A DNA stretch of 64,000 nucleotides from Nonomuraea jiangxiensis (GCF_900099965.1 NZ_FNDJ01000004.1:248001-312000), one strand, 5' to 3'. Positions 36,376-46,315 are shown, numbered from the stretch's first letter. Numbers and translations: made by a program. Notes: generated from the sequence alone by a model not told the origin.

Positions 36376-39066
36376 GTGCCGAAGAGTGAAGTGACCCCCA
36401 GCCGCCCGTGCCTGCTGCTGCTCGACGGGCATTCCCTGGCTTATCGCGCGTTCTACGCGCTCAAGGACGCCAACCTGATGACCACCGACGGTCAGCACAC
36501 CGAGGCGGTCTACGGGTTCACCTCGATGCTGACCAACATCCTGCGCGACGAGCAGCCGTCCCACGTGGCGGTGGCCTTCGACAGGTCGGAGCCGACCTTC
36601 CGCCACGAGGCCTATTCCGACTACAAGGCCAACAGGAGCGAGACGCCCGAGGACTTCCGCGGCCAGATGCAGCTCATCTTCGAGCTGCTCGACACGTTGC
36701 GCGTCCCGCGCCTGTCCAAGGCCGGCTTCGAGGCCGACGACATCATCGCCACGCTCGCCACCCGGGCCGCCGACCAGGGAATGAACGTGCTGATCGTCAC
36801 CGGCGACCGCGACGCGCTGCAGCTGGTCAACGAGCACGTGACGGTCCTGATGACGCGGCGCGGCATCAGCGACATGACGCGGTTCACGCCCGAGGTGGTC
36901 GAGGAGAAATACGGCCTGACCCCGGTGCAATACCCCGACTTCGCCGCCCTGCGCGGCGACCCCAGCGACAACCTGCTGAGCATCCCCAGCGTGGGGGAGA
37001 AGACGGCGGCCAAGTGGGTGCGCGAGTTCGGCTCGCTGACCGCGCTGGTCGACCGGGTCGACGAGGTCAAGGGCAAGGTCGGCGACAAGCTGCGCGAGCA
37101 CGTCGCCCAGGTCCTGATGAACCGGCGGCTGACCGAGCTGCTCCGCGACGTCCCCGTCGAGGTCGACCTGGCCGAGCTCAAGCAGGGCGCCTGGGACCGC
37201 GAGGAGATCAACAAGCTCTTCGACACCTTGCAGATCCGCGGCGAGCTGCGTGAGCGCGTGTTCAAGGTGCTCGGCACCGGAGAGCTGGAGCCCGAGCAGG
37301 GCTTCGAGGTCGAGACCGTGATCCTCGGCCCCGACCGGGTGAGCGGCTGGCTGGCCGCGCTGCCCGAGGGCCGCGCCGGGCTCGCCTTCAAGGGCGCCTA
37401 CGGCAGCGGCACCGGGCGCATCGACGGCATCGCCGTGGCGGCGCCCGACGGCACGGCCGCCCACATCGACCCCGTCAAGCTCACCGAGAGCGACGAGGCC
37501 GCCCTGCGGGCCTGGCTGGGCGACGACACCAAGCCCAAGGCCGTCCACGACGCCAAGGGGCCCATCCTGGCCCTCTGGGCGCAGGGCATGGAGCTGCGCG
37601 GCCTGAGCTGCGACACCGCGCTGGCGGCCTATCTCGCCATGCCGGGGCAGCGCACGTTCGCGCTGGAGGACCTGGCCCGCCGCTACCTCAACCGCGACCT
37701 GCGGGCCGAGGAGGAGTCCAACGGGCAGGCCGCGCTGTTCGGCGACGACGAGGACGCCCCGGCCAAGGACCTCGCGCTGCGCGCCCACGCGGTGCGCGAG
37801 CTGGCCGAGTCTCTGGAGGCGTTCCTGGCCGGGCGCGGCGGCACCCAGCTGCTGGCCGACGTGGAGCTGCCGCTGCTGGCCGTGCTGGCCGAGATGGAGC
37901 GGGCGGGCATCGCCGTCGACGGCGAATACTTCGCGAGCCTGGAGGCCGAGTTCGGCGCCGCGGTCAAGCACGCCGTGGAGGAGGCGCACCGCTCGGTCGG
38001 CGAGCAGTTCAACCTCGGCTCGCCCAAGCAGCTCCAGGAGATCCTCTTCACCCGGCTCAACCTGCCCAAGACGAAGAAGATCAAGACCGGCTACAGCACC
38101 GACGCCGACCAGCTCGCCTGGCTGGCCACCCAGACCGAGCACGAGCTGCCGACGATCATGCTCCGCCACCGCGACCAGCAGAAGCTGCGCACCACGGTCG
38201 AGGGGCTGATCAAGGAGATCAGCGACGACAGGCGCATCCACACCACGTTCAACCAGATCATCGCCGCCACCGGACGGCTCTCCTCGGAGAAGCCCAACCT
38301 GCAGAACATCCCGATCCGCACCGCCGAGGGCCGCCGCATCCGGCAGGGCTTCGTGGTCGGCGAGGGCTACGAGACGCTGCTGACGGCCGACTACAGCCAG
38401 ATCGAGCTGCGCATCATGGCCCACCTGTCCGGCGACGAGTCGCTCATCGACGCCTTCGCCTCCGGCCACGACTTCCACCAGGCCACCGCGGCCCGGGTGT
38501 TCAACCTGCCGCCGGAGCAGATCGACGGCGAGCTGCGGGCTCGGATCAAGGCGATGAACTACGGGCTGGCCTACGGCCTGTCGGACTTCGGGCTGTCCGG
38601 GCAGCTCAACATCCCGGTGGCCGAGGCGCGGGCGCTGAAGGAGGAATACTTCACCGAGTTCGGCGGCGTGCGCGACTTCCTGCAGGCGATCGTGCAGCAG
38701 GCGCGCAGCGACGGCTACACCGAGACGATCATGGGCCGCCGCCGCTACCTGCCCGACCTCACCAGCGACAACCGGCAGCGCCGGGAGATGGCCGAGCGCA
38801 TGGCGCTCAACGCCCCGATCCAGGGCTCGGCGGCCGACATCATCAAGGTCGCCATGCTCCACGTGCACCAGGCGATCCGCGAGGCGGGGCTGGCCTCCCG
38901 GATGTTGCTGCAGGTCCACGACGAGCTGGTGTTCGAGGTGGCGCCGGGCGAGCTGGAGGAGCTCACGCAGCTCGTGTGCGACCAGATGAACGCCGCCTAC
39001 CACCTGCGGGTGCCGCTGGAGGTCTCGGTGGGCGTCGGACGCACCTGGGAGGACGCCGGCCACTGA
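36376..39066 (+). CDS. polA: DNA polymerase I
   Basis: 896 residues. Fills gaps and removes RNA primers in replication and repair. Residues 1-310 are the 5'-3' exonuclease (LLLDGHSLAYRAFYAL, TGDRDALQLV, H3TH motif IPSVGEKTAAKW). Residues 320-500 are a 3'-5' exonuclease-like domain without the usual DEDD proofreading motifs. Residues 510-896 are the polymerase with RLSSEKPNLQNIPIRT, catalytic DYSQIELR, the O-helix RIKAMNYGLAYGL, and VHDELVFE. GTG start at 36376 is probably leaderless. Its exact length and MPKSEV start are typical of actinomycete PolA. Confidence 0.98.
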   Translation: MPKSEVTPSRPCLLLLDGHSLAYRAFYALKDANLMTTDGQHTEAVYGFTSMLTNILRDEQPSHVAVAFDRSEPTFRHEAYSDYKANRSETPEDFRGQMQLIFELLDTLRVPRLSKAGFEADDIIATLATRAADQGMNVLIVTGDRDALQLVNEHVTVLMTRRGISDMTRFTPEVVEEKYGLTPVQYPDFAALRGDPSDNLLSIPSVGEKTAAKWVREFGSLTALVDRVDEVKGKVGDKLREHVAQVLMNRRLTELLRDVPVEVDLAELKQGAWDREEINKLFDTLQIRGELRERVFKVLGTGELEPEQGFEVETVILGPDRVSGWLAALPEGRAGLAFKGAYGSGTGRIDGIAVAAPDGTAAHIDPVKLTESDEAALRAWLGDDTKPKAVHDAKGPILALWAQGMELRGLSCDTALAAYLAMPGQRTFALEDLARRYLNRDLRAEEESNGQAALFGDDEDAPAKDLALRAHAVRELAESLEAFLAGRGGTQLLADVELPLLAVLAEMERAGIAVDGEYFASLEAEFGAAVKHAVEEAHRSVGEQFNLGSPKQLQEILFTRLNLPKTKKIKTGYSTDADQLAWLATQTEHELPTIMLRHRDQQKLRTTVEGLIKEISDDRRIHTTFNQIIAATGRLSSEKPNLQNIPIRTAEGRRIRQGFVVGEGYETLLTADYSQIELRIMAHLSGDESLIDAFASGHDFHQATAARVFNLPPEQIDGELRARIKAMNYGLAYGLSDFGLSGQLNIPVAEARALKEEYFTEFGGVRDFLQAIVQQARSDGYTETIMGRRRYLPDLTSDNRQRREMAERMALNAPIQGSAADIIKVAMLHVHQAIREAGLASRMLLQVHDELVFEVAPGELEELTQLVCDQMNAAYHLRVPLEVSVGVGRTWEDAGH

Positions 39067-39247
39067 GCCCTCCGGCCCGTCCGGGCGCCGCCGCCATGGA
39101 CGGCCCGGCCGGGCACGGGCCGTTCGGCTTCGGCAAGGGCCGGACGTTGTGGCCGTGGGTTTCAGGTTTCCCGCCGCGGAGCGGTCGCGGGAGCGGGGTC
39201 GCGCGACTACCCTCTGAGCATCCTTTCGCCGAGTGGCCGGGGGCATT

Positions 39248-40342
39248 GTGCGGACACCAGCGTCCCTCACGCGGACCGTGGGCGTCGCGAACGTGGTGGT
39301 GGTGACGGTCGCCGTCGTCGGGCTGGCCCTCATGCCGTCGGGCAACCGGCCGCACACCAGGCCGCAGGAGGTCGCCGCGATCGCGACCGCCCCCGCGCCG
39401 CCCACCCTGACCCCGGTCGGTCAGCCGCCCGGGGTGGTGGCCACGCCCGAGTTCGCCCGGCAGGTGCACGCCAACGAGGCGGGGCTGGTGCCGGTGCTGA
39501 TGTACCACCGGATCCTGGCCAAGCAGGTCGCCTCCATCGACCGGACCCCGGCGCAACTGCGGAAGGAGTTAGAGACGCTGGCCGAGCAGGGCTACGTGCC
39601 GATCACGGCCAGGGAGTTCGCCCTCGGCGACATCCGGGTGCCGGTCGGCAGGTTCCCGGTGGTGCTGACGTTCGACGACGCGCATCCGAGTCAGTTCGCG
39701 CTGGACGCGAGCGGCAACCCCGCGCCCGGTACGGCCGTGGCCGTCATCCAGGAGGTCGCCGCCCGGCACCCGGGCTTCCGGCCGACCGCCACGTTCTGGA
39801 TCACCAGGGAGCCGTTCGGGCTGGTCGGCACGGAGTCCCAGAAGACCGCCCTGCACTGGCTGGTGGACCACGGGTACGAGGTGGCCAACCACACCTGGAG
39901 CCACCCCAACCTGCGGACGATCAAGCGCAAGCGGGTGCGCGAGCAGATCGTCCGGCTCGAACGGTTGCTCAAGAAGCTCGGCGTGCCGCCCTCCACGACC
40001 CTGGCGCTGCCGTACGGGTCCATGCCCCGGGTCAGGAAGGACACCCGGACCGGAGCATGGGACGGCACGCGTTACAATTTCGCGGGCGTGTTCCTCGCCG
40101 GGGCCGAGCCATCGCTTTCGCCCTACGCGAAAAATTTCGACCGTGGCGCGATCCAGCGGATCCAGAGCAACGGGAGGAAGGGCGAGTGCCGCAAGTGGTG
40201 CTCGCAATACTGGCTGGACTGGCTGCGCAGGCACCCTGGTGAGCGCTATGTCTCCGACGGCGACCCGGACCGGATCTCCATACCGGAGGCACTGCGGGGT
40301 AATATCGTGGCCAAGCGAGGGCTCCAGGTCATCGCGTACTGA
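39248..40342 (+). CDS. membrane-anchored polysaccharide deacetylase (NodB-like)
   Basis: 364 residues. N-terminal signal anchor (about 9-30), a Pro/Ala linker, then a NodB domain from about residue 80: VLMYHRI, the TFDDAHPS metal/catalytic motif (Asp-Asp), and the NHTWSHPNL motif supplying two metal-binding histidines. A C-terminal extension with CRKWCSQYW (likely disulfide) follows. Probably deacetylates N-acetyl sugars of the cell wall outside the membrane. The GTG at 39248 is chosen for the GGGGG upstream; the GTG at 39233 is the in-frame alternative. The 180 bp after polA show no other feature. Confidence 0.88.
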   Translation: MRTPASLTRTVGVANVVVVTVAVVGLALMPSGNRPHTRPQEVAAIATAPAPPTLTPVGQPPGVVATPEFARQVHANEAGLVPVLMYHRILAKQVASIDRTPAQLRKELETLAEQGYVPITAREFALGDIRVPVGRFPVVLTFDDAHPSQFALDASGNPAPGTAVAVIQEVAARHPGFRPTATFWITREPFGLVGTESQKTALHWLVDHGYEVANHTWSHPNLRTIKRKRVREQIVRLERLLKKLGVPPSTTLALPYGSMPRVRKDTRTGAWDGTRYNFAGVFLAGAEPSLSPYAKNFDRGAIQRIQSNGRKGECRKWCSQYWLDWLRRHPGERYVSDGDPDRISIPEALRGNIVAKRGLQVIAY

Positions 40343-40354
40343 CTCCTCCCCGGA

Positions 40355-40383
40355 TTGACCCCGTGGCGAAGGTCTCATATGCT
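40355..40383 (+). promoter_or_regulatory. rpsA promoter, sigma-70/HrdB type
   Basis: TTGACC (40355-40360), exactly 17 bp spacer, TATGCT (40378-40383). It lies 152 bp before the rpsA start, giving a leader of about 145 nt. The best -35/-10 match in the window. Confidence 0.75.
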
Positions 40384-40535
40384 GATCGCTGCGCTGTGGG
40401 CTCGCGCGCGCCTCAGACGGAGCGGGCTCGCGCTCGGTCACGTCGATGTCGTTACTTCCTCGGCTTGATGCGGAAGAGGGCCTGCCGCGCGTCCGCCACA
40501 TCGACATCCTGTCCGCGTTCGGAGCAATTCCACAC

Positions 40536-42023
40536 ATGACGTCCAGCACTGAGGCCACCTCGAGCACCCCGCAGGTAGCGGTCAACGACATCGGGTCCGA
40601 GGAAGCCTTCCTCGCAGCGATCGACGAGACCATCAAATACTTCAACGACGGTGACATCGTTGAAGGCACCGTCGTCAAGGTCGATCGAGACGAGGTTCTT
40701 CTCGATATCGGCTACAAGACCGAGGGGGTCATCCCCTCGCGCGAGCTTTCGATCAAGCACGATGTCGACCCTGCTGACGTCGTGGAGGTCGGTGAACACG
40801 TCGAGGCCCTCGTTCTCCAGAAGGAGGACAAGGAGGGTCGACTGATCCTGTCCAAGAAGCGCGCCCAGTACGAGCGCGCCTGGGGCACGATCGAGAAGAT
40901 CAAGGACGAGGACGGCATCGTCACCGGCACCGTCATCGAGGTCGTCAAGGGTGGTCTCATCCTCGACATCGGCCTCCGCGGCTTCCTCCCCGCGTCCCTG
41001 GTCGAGATGCGCCGTGTCCGCGACCTGCAGCCGTACGTCGGGCGCGAGCTCGAGGCGAAGATCATCGAGCTCGACAAAAACCGCAACAACGTGGTTCTGT
41101 CGCGCCGCGCCTGGCTTGAGCAGACGCAGTCCGAGGTTCGCCAGACGTTCCTCAACACCCTGCAGAAGGGCCAGGTCCGCAAGGGCGTCGTGTCCTCGAT
41201 CGTCAACTTCGGTGCGTTCGTGGACCTCGGCGGCGTCGACGGTCTCGTGCACGTCTCCGAGCTGTCCTGGAAGCACATCGACCACCCGTCCGAGGTCGTC
41301 GAGGTGGGCCAGGAGGTCACGGTCGAGGTCCTCGACGTGGACATGGAGCGCGAGCGCGTCTCCCTGTCGCTCAAGGCCACCCAGGAAGACCCGTGGCAGC
41401 AGTTCGCCCGCACCCACCAGATCGGCCAGGTCGTGCCGGGCCGGGTCACCAAGCTGGTGCCGTTCGGTGCGTTCGTCCGGGTCGAGGAGGGCATCGAGGG
41501 TCTGGTCCACATCTCCGAGCTGGCCGAGCGGCACGTGGAGATCCCGGAGCAGGTCGTCCAGGTCGGCGACGAGATCTTCGTGAAGATCATCGACATCGAC
41601 CTCGACCGGCGCCGGATCAGCCTGTCGCTCAAGCAGGCCAACGAGGGTGTCGGCACCGAGGTCGAGTTCGACCCGACCCTCTACGGCATGGCGGCCACCT
41701 ACGACGACCAGGGCAACTACATCTACCCCGAGGGCTTCGACCCGGAGACCGGGGAGTGGCTCGAGGGCTTCGACCGGCAGCGCGAGGAGTGGGAGCGGCA
41801 GTACGCCGAGGCCCAGCAGCGCTTCGAGGCCCACAGGAAGCAGATCGAGGAGGCCCGCAAGGCCGAGGCGGAGGCCGGCGAGGCCGCTCCCTCGTCCTAC
41901 AGCGGTGAGACGCCGGCCCCGGCCAGCGGCGGCTCCTCGTCCTCCGCTCCCGCCAGCGGCGCGCTCGCCTCTGACGAGGCCCTCGCGGCGCTCCGCGAGA
42001 AGCTCGCCGGCGGCCAGAGCTGA
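40536..42023 (+). CDS. rpsA: 30S ribosomal protein S1
   Basis: 495 residues. Helps mRNA bind the 30S subunit. Four S1 RNA-binding repeats follow a short N-terminus: GDIVEGTVVKVDRDEVLLDIGYKTEGVIP, then VTGTVIEVVKGGLILDIGLRGF, GVVSSIVNFGAFVDLGGVDGLVH and GRVTKLVPFGAFVRVEEGIEGLVH. The C-terminal 120 residues are a Glu/Ala/Ser-rich low-complexity tail, typical of actinobacteria, which have four rather than six repeats. The ATG at 40536 is chosen over the open frame from 40446 because MTSSTEATSS is the conserved start and GGAG lies at 40521. Terminator at 42059. Confidence 0.97.
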   Translation: MTSSTEATSSTPQVAVNDIGSEEAFLAAIDETIKYFNDGDIVEGTVVKVDRDEVLLDIGYKTEGVIPSRELSIKHDVDPADVVEVGEHVEALVLQKEDKEGRLILSKKRAQYERAWGTIEKIKDEDGIVTGTVIEVVKGGLILDIGLRGFLPASLVEMRRVRDLQPYVGRELEAKIIELDKNRNNVVLSRRAWLEQTQSEVRQTFLNTLQKGQVRKGVVSSIVNFGAFVDLGGVDGLVHVSELSWKHIDHPSEVVEVGQEVTVEVLDVDMERERVSLSLKATQEDPWQQFARTHQIGQVVPGRVTKLVPFGAFVRVEEGIEGLVHISELAERHVEIPEQVVQVGDEIFVKIIDIDLDRRRISLSLKQANEGVGTEVEFDPTLYGMAATYDDQGNYIYPEGFDPETGEWLEGFDRQREEWERQYAEAQQRFEAHRKQIEEARKAEAEAGEAAPSSYSGETPAPASGGSSSSAPASGALASDEALAALREKLAGGQS

Positions 42024-42058
42024 GACCGTAGGTTGATGCCCTAGGCCAGAGCCGTAAA

Positions 42059-42096
42059 GGAAAGGCCCCGCACCGTGCAAGGTGCGGGGCCTTTCC
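42059..42096 (+). terminator. rpsA terminator
   Basis: Perfect 16-bp stem GGAAAGGCCCCGCACC / GGTGCGGGGCCTTTCC with 6-nt loop GTGCAA, 35 bp after the rpsA stop. Confidence 0.93.
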
Positions 42097-42104
42097 CGTT
42101 CACG

Positions 42105-42295
42105 GGAAGCCGAGCGCCGTTCACTGGAGGCCGAGCACCCGGGCTGCGGGAGGCCGAACACCGTTCATCGGAGGCCGAGCACCGGCCGTGGAGGCCGAAC
42201 ACCTGTCACCGGAGGACGAGCACCGCCCGCGGGACGCCGAGCACCGGTCACCGGAGGCCGAACGCCGGCCGGGGGAGGCCGAGCACTGGCCGGGG
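42105..42295. repeat. 21-23-bp minisatellite between rpsA and epoxide hydrolase gene
   Basis: About nine tandem units of consensus GGAGGCCGAGCACCGGTCACC, 20-23 bp each. It fills most of the 318-bp gap 42024-42341. Open frames across it encode EAEHR-type repeats but lack a start or ribosome binding site, so it is treated as non-coding. Confidence 0.85.
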
Positions 42296-42341
42296 GAGAT
42301 GCGGAAGGGGGCTTGCCGCATTGCCTCCTACGGTCGGAGGC

Positions 42342-43475
42342 ATGAACGAGATCGAGCCCTTTCACATCGACATCCCGCAGCCCGACCTGGACGACCTGCG
42401 CGAGCGCCTGCGGCGCACCCGGTGGGCGCGGCAGTTGCCGGGCGGATGGGACCGGGGCGTGCCCGTGGCCTACCTGCGGGAGCTGGCCGAATACTGGGCC
42501 GAGGGCTTCGACTGGCGCAAGCAGGAGGCCGAGCTCAACGGCTTCCCGCAGTACACCACCGACGTCGACGGGCAGCGCATCCACTTCGCGCACGTGCGCT
42601 CGCCGGAGCCCGGCGCGCTGCCGCTGATCATGACCCACAGCTGGCCGAACTCCTTCGCCGAGTTCCGCCACGTCATCGGCCCGCTCACCGACCCGCGCGG
42701 GCACGGGCTCGACCCCTCCGTGGCCTTCCATGTGGTGGCGCCGTCCCTGCCCGGTTTCGGGTTCTCGCCGTTCCCGGAGCCTCCCGGCGAGCGGCCCTGG
42801 AGCATCGAGCGGGTGGCGCGTACCTGGGCCGAGCTGATGCGCCGGCTCGGGTACGAGCGGTACGGCGCCCAGGGCAACGACGCCGGGGCCCTGGTCACCC
42901 CGCAACTGGCGGTGCTCGACAGCGAGCACGTGGCCGGCTCGGCCATCACGGCCGGGCTGGGCATCCCCACCGGGCGGCCGGGCGAGCTCGACGGGGCGAG
43001 CGAGGAGGACCTGGCCCTGCTGGCGGACATGACGGGCCGGATGGCGGGCGGCAGCGGGTACGGCCCCTACCTGGCCGGCCGGCCCCAGACGCTCGCGTAC
43101 GGGTGGGCGGACTCGCCCGTCGCACAGCTCGCCTACCTGGTGGAGCGGTTCAAGGAGTTCGACGGCTGGGGGTCGGAGGCCGAGCCGATCGATCGGGACC
43201 TGGTGCTGACCAACGCCACCCTGTACTGGCTCACCGGCACCGGCGGGTCGTCGTCGTGGACGTACTACGACGGGGCGGCCGGGCTGCCCATCGACCAGCG
43301 CGTGGTGCCGAGCGGGGTGACCCATGGCGGGCCTCCCGTCCTGCGGCGCATCGCCGAGCGGGAGAACGACATCGTGTACTGGGGCGAGGCGCACAGCCCG
43401 AGCCACATGGTGGCCATGGCGGCGCCGGACTCGCTGGTGGAGGGCATACGCGCCTTTTTCCGGCTCGTCCGCTGA
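42342..43475 (+). CDS. epoxide hydrolase family protein
   Basis: 377 residues. The N-terminal EHN segment (PFHIDIPQPDLDDLRERL, then LADYW-like ELAEYWAEGFDWRKQEAELN) is characteristic of microsomal-type epoxide hydrolases. An alpha/beta-hydrolase core follows, with HSWPNSFAEF, the nucleophile loop GAQGNDAGA (Asp) and a catalytic-His region AHSPSHMVAMAAPD. Normal length. Opens epoxides to diols; natural substrate unknown. ATG at 42342 preceded by GGAGG. It lies after the minisatellite and before a secreted hydrolase on the same strand. Confidence 0.9.
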   Translation: MNEIEPFHIDIPQPDLDDLRERLRRTRWARQLPGGWDRGVPVAYLRELAEYWAEGFDWRKQEAELNGFPQYTTDVDGQRIHFAHVRSPEPGALPLIMTHSWPNSFAEFRHVIGPLTDPRGHGLDPSVAFHVVAPSLPGFGFSPFPEPPGERPWSIERVARTWAELMRRLGYERYGAQGNDAGALVTPQLAVLDSEHVAGSAITAGLGIPTGRPGELDGASEEDLALLADMTGRMAGGSGYGPYLAGRPQTLAYGWADSPVAQLAYLVERFKEFDGWGSEAEPIDRDLVLTNATLYWLTGTGGSSSWTYYDGAAGLPIDQRVVPSGVTHGGPPVLRRIAERENDIVYWGEAHSPSHMVAMAAPDSLVEGIRAFFRLVR

Positions 43476-43581
43476 GCGGGCGGCAGATTTTACCCAGGAC
43501 CTTCGCGACCCGGTCACCCGCCAGGCCCGCCGCTGACAGACTGACCTGCGCTGTTGGCGCGGACTCGCGGAGGGCGATGCA

Positions 43582-45054
43582 ATGAGCGTGGTTCGGCGGG
43601 TGCTCTGGACGCTGGCCGTCCTGGTGACGGTCGTCCCCGCCGGCGGTCCGGCCAGTGGCGCGGCAGTGGATCCGATGCGGCAGGGGATCGGCTGGTGGGA
43701 CTGCGGTGACGGGCTCCAGTGCGGCAGGCTGTCCGTGCCGGTCGACTGGGCCAGGCCGAGCGGGCCGCGTACCGAGGTCGATCTTGCCAGGATGCCCGCC
43801 AAGGAGCCGCTGCGCAGCCTCGGGGCGCTGGTGGTGAACACCGGTGGCACGTCGACCGTGCAGGACGTACGGGCCCGGCCGGACACGGTGAGCGAGCTGA
43901 CGCGGTGGTTCGACGTGGTGCTCGTCGAGGCGCGCGGGGCCGGCGACCGGGGGAGTGCGGCGGCGGTGCGGTGCCCGGTGGCGGCGCCCGACCCGCGGCG
44001 GCTGTTCACCCCAGGAGCGGCTGTATGGCACGCCTACGCCCGCGACAACGCCGCCTATGCCCGCAGTTGCCGGACCGCCGCCGGGCCCGCCTACGAGGGA
44101 CTCACGTCCTGGCAGGTGGCTCACGACCTCGACGCCCTGCGCGCCGCGCTCGGTGAGCCCCGGTTGCGTTACTTCGGCAACTCCTACGGGGCCGTGTACG
44201 GGCAGGCGTACCTGGAGCTGTTTCCCCGCCGCGCCGGGCGGACCTACCTGGAAGGGGTGCCCGACCACGCCGAGGCCGGCCTGGGACGGCGGCTGATCGC
44301 CCACGCGCGGGCGGTGGAGCGGCAGTTCCACCGCTTCCGTGACTGGTGCCGCGGCCGGATGGGCTGCCCGCTCGACGACGACGCGGTGAGGGTGTTCGAC
44401 GGCCTGCTGAAGGCAGCGCCGCTGCCCGCCGGACCGGTGCGTACGGTGGACGACCGGCAGATCGCCGCCGCCGTGCTGGCAGGGCTCGTCCCGCAGCGCT
44501 GGCCGGAGCTGGCCAGGGCGCTGGCGGCGGCCGGGGAGGGCGACGCGAGCGCCCTGGCCGCGATGGCCGAGGTGACGGCGCCCGTGCCGCCGGGCACGGT
44601 GACGCGGGCCCTGGAATGCCACGACCTGATGTCCTCTGTACCCGGTCACCGGCGCTTCGTGGCCATGGAGTCGCGGCTGGGTTCCGTGGCCCCGCGGGTG
44701 GGGTGGCTGAGCGGCCGGGCCGAGATCGCCCGCTGCCTGGGGCTCCCGGCCGGGGCGGCGGGCCGGCGACCCCATCCACCGGCCGCCGGGCGCCGCTCGG
44801 TCCTGGTCGGCATCGGGCGGCTGGACACCGTGGCCCCGCCCACCGGCGCGGCTCATGTGGCCCGGCGGATCCCGGGGGCGGTGACGCTGTGGCACGGCGA
44901 CGGGCACGGCGCCTACCTGGAGCAGGGGGTCGGCAAGCTGCGCGCGACCTGCCTGCGCGCACATGTGCACCGCTATCTCGTGCACGGGACGCTGCCGGAG
45001 CGCGGCACCGCCTGCCCTGGGGACCTGACGGCGGCTCTGGACGCGCGGATGTAG
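43582..45054 (+). CDS. secreted alpha/beta hydrolase, tripeptidyl aminopeptidase (TAP) type
   Basis: 490 residues. Sec signal peptide (about 1-28), then the alpha/beta hydrolase with GGTSTVQDV near the oxyanion hole, nucleophile S in FGNSYGAVYG, and a helical lid. The C-terminal TAP-like segment carries the Asp (GIGRLDTVAP) and His (GDGHGAYLE) of the triad. Homologues from Streptomyces remove tripeptides or hydrolyse small esters outside the cell. Several cysteine pairs fit an exported protein. The ATG at 43582 follows GGAGGG. It is the second of four same-strand genes ending with coaE. Confidence 0.88.
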   Translation: MSVVRRVLWTLAVLVTVVPAGGPASGAAVDPMRQGIGWWDCGDGLQCGRLSVPVDWARPSGPRTEVDLARMPAKEPLRSLGALVVNTGGTSTVQDVRARPDTVSELTRWFDVVLVEARGAGDRGSAAAVRCPVAAPDPRRLFTPGAAVWHAYARDNAAYARSCRTAAGPAYEGLTSWQVAHDLDALRAALGEPRLRYFGNSYGAVYGQAYLELFPRRAGRTYLEGVPDHAEAGLGRRLIAHARAVERQFHRFRDWCRGRMGCPLDDDAVRVFDGLLKAAPLPAGPVRTVDDRQIAAAVLAGLVPQRWPELARALAAAGEGDASALAAMAEVTAPVPPGTVTRALECHDLMSSVPGHRRFVAMESRLGSVAPRVGWLSGRAEIARCLGLPAGAAGRRPHPPAAGRRSVLVGIGRLDTVAPPTGAAHVARRIPGAVTLWHGDGHGAYLEQGVGKLRATCLRAHVHRYLVHGTLPERGTACPGDLTAALDARM

Positions 45055-45064
45055 GGTGCTGCCC

Positions 45065-45538
45065 GTGATGATCGAGCGGGCGGTGGCGGCGGACGCGGGC
45101 GAGATCCTCACTCTGCAACGGGCGGCCTACGTGGCCGAGGCGCAGCTCTACGGCGACCCCTACATTCCGCCGCTCGTCGAGTCCCTGGAGCAGGTCCGCA
45201 AGATCGTCGAGACCGCCGTCGTGCTCAAGGCGCTCGACGGGAGCCGGATCGTCGGAGCGGTGCGCGGCCGGGTGTCCGGCACCACGTGCCTGGTCGGCCG
45301 GCTCGTCGTGGCTCCCGACCGGCAGGGTCAGGGGCTCGGCACCGCGCTGCTGCGGGCCCTGCACGAGGCCGTGCCGGAGGCGGAGGCGTTCGACCTGTTC
45401 ACGGGGCACCTGTCGGAGGGCAACCTGCGGTTCTATCGCCGCCTGGGCTACCGGGAGACGCATCGCGAGCGGATGGACGACCACCTGACGCTGATCCACC
45501 TGCGCAGGCGGCCGGATGGATCCCCTCCTCCGCGCTGA
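45065..45538 (+). CDS. GNAT-family N-acetyltransferase
   Basis: 157 residues. The acetyl-CoA pyrophosphate loop is visible as VAPDRQGQGLGTALLRAL, and the C-terminal beta-bulge region ends with NLRFYRRLGYRETHRE. Substrate unknown. Start is GTG at 45065 or ATG at 45068. TAGGGT at 45052-45057 lies 7 nt before the GTG, so the message may be leaderless. It starts 10 bp after the hydrolase stop. Confidence 0.87.
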   Translation: MMIERAVAADAGEILTLQRAAYVAEAQLYGDPYIPPLVESLEQVRKIVETAVVLKALDGSRIVGAVRGRVSGTTCLVGRLVVAPDRQGQGLGTALLRALHEAVPEAEAFDLFTGHLSEGNLRFYRRLGYRETHRERMDDHLTLIHLRRRPDGSPPPR

Positions 45539-45646
45539 TCACGGCGCGGGCCGGCCAGTCGTCCCCAGCCGGTCGGCCCTGGCTGCGGCGGCCTGCTCAT
45601 GCGCGGCCCGTACGATCCTGGTCGTCATGTTTCGGCAATGACCCCG

Positions 45647-45652
45647 TAGGCT
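45647..45652 (+). promoter_or_regulatory. candidate -10 box of leaderless coaE
   Basis: TAGGCT ending exactly 6 nt before the coaE GTG, identical in sequence and spacing to the box before polA. Confidence 0.5.
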
Positions 45653-45658
45653 GCTGCC

Positions 45659-46261
45659 GTGTTGAAGATTGGGCTCACGGGCGGGATCGGATCGGGCAAG
45701 AGCGAGGTGTCCAGGCGGCTGGCCGATCGGGGCGCCGTGGTGGTCGACGCCGACAAGATCGCTCGCGAGGTGGTCGAGCCTGGCACGCCCGGCCTGGCGC
45801 GGGTGGTGGCCGTGTTCGGGGAGGAGGTGCTCCGCCCGGACGGCTCGCTCGACAGGGAGAAGCTCGGCTCCATCGTGTTCGCCGACTCCGACAGGCTCGC
45901 GGCGCTCAACGGGATCGTGCATCCGCTGGTGGGGGAGCGGGTGGCCGAGCTGCAGGGGCAGGCCGCAGCTGACGCCATCCTGGTCTACGACGTGCCCCTG
46001 CTGGTGGAGAACAACCTGGCCCCGATGTACGACGTGGTGATCGTCGTGGACGCCGCCGACGAGGTGCGCATCCGCAGGCTGGCCGAGCACCGGGGCATGC
46101 CGGAGGCCGCCGCCGAGGCCCGCATCGCCGCCCAGGCCCGCCGGGAGGACCGGCTGGCGGTGGCCGACCTCGTGATCCCGAACGAGGGCTCGCTGGCGGA
46201 GCTGGACGACCGGGTGGCCGAGGTGTGGGACGAGCTGGAGCGGCGCGCGGCCCGCATCTGA
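45659..46261 (+). CDS. coaE: dephospho-CoA kinase
   Basis: 200 residues. Phosphorylates the ribose 3'-OH of dephospho-CoA, the last step of CoA synthesis. P-loop [11 protein letters not shown] at 5-15, [17 protein letters not shown] for CoA binding, a [10 protein letters not shown] motif, and a lid [21 protein letters not shown]. It lacks the C-terminal UPF0157 extension found in mycobacterial CoaE. GTG start, probably leaderless. A minisatellite and a strong hairpin follow its stop. Confidence 0.97.
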   Translation: MLKIGLTGGIGSGKSEVSRRLADRGAVVVDADKIAREVVEPGTPGLARVVAVFGEEVLRPDGSLDREKLGSIVFADSDRLAALNGIVHPLVGERVAELQGQAAADAILVYDVPLLVENNLAPMYDVVIVVDAADEVRIRRLAEHRGMPEAAAEARIAAQARREDRLAVADLVIPNEGSLAELDDRVAEVWDELERRAARI

Positions 46262-46315
46262 CGGCGGCGTCCGAGCGCGCGGCCCGCCGCACCCCCACCC
46301 CCGCGGCAGGCACGC

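Noticed and set aside
36310..39405. 1031-codon open frame on minus across polA
   Set aside because: Antisense shadow of polA; composition is a codon mirror and it lacks motifs.
42342..45538. Epoxide hydrolase, secreted hydrolase and GNAT as part of a biosynthetic gene cluster
   Set aside because: No core synthase, P450 or transport/resistance genes nearby; flanked by rpsA and coaE.
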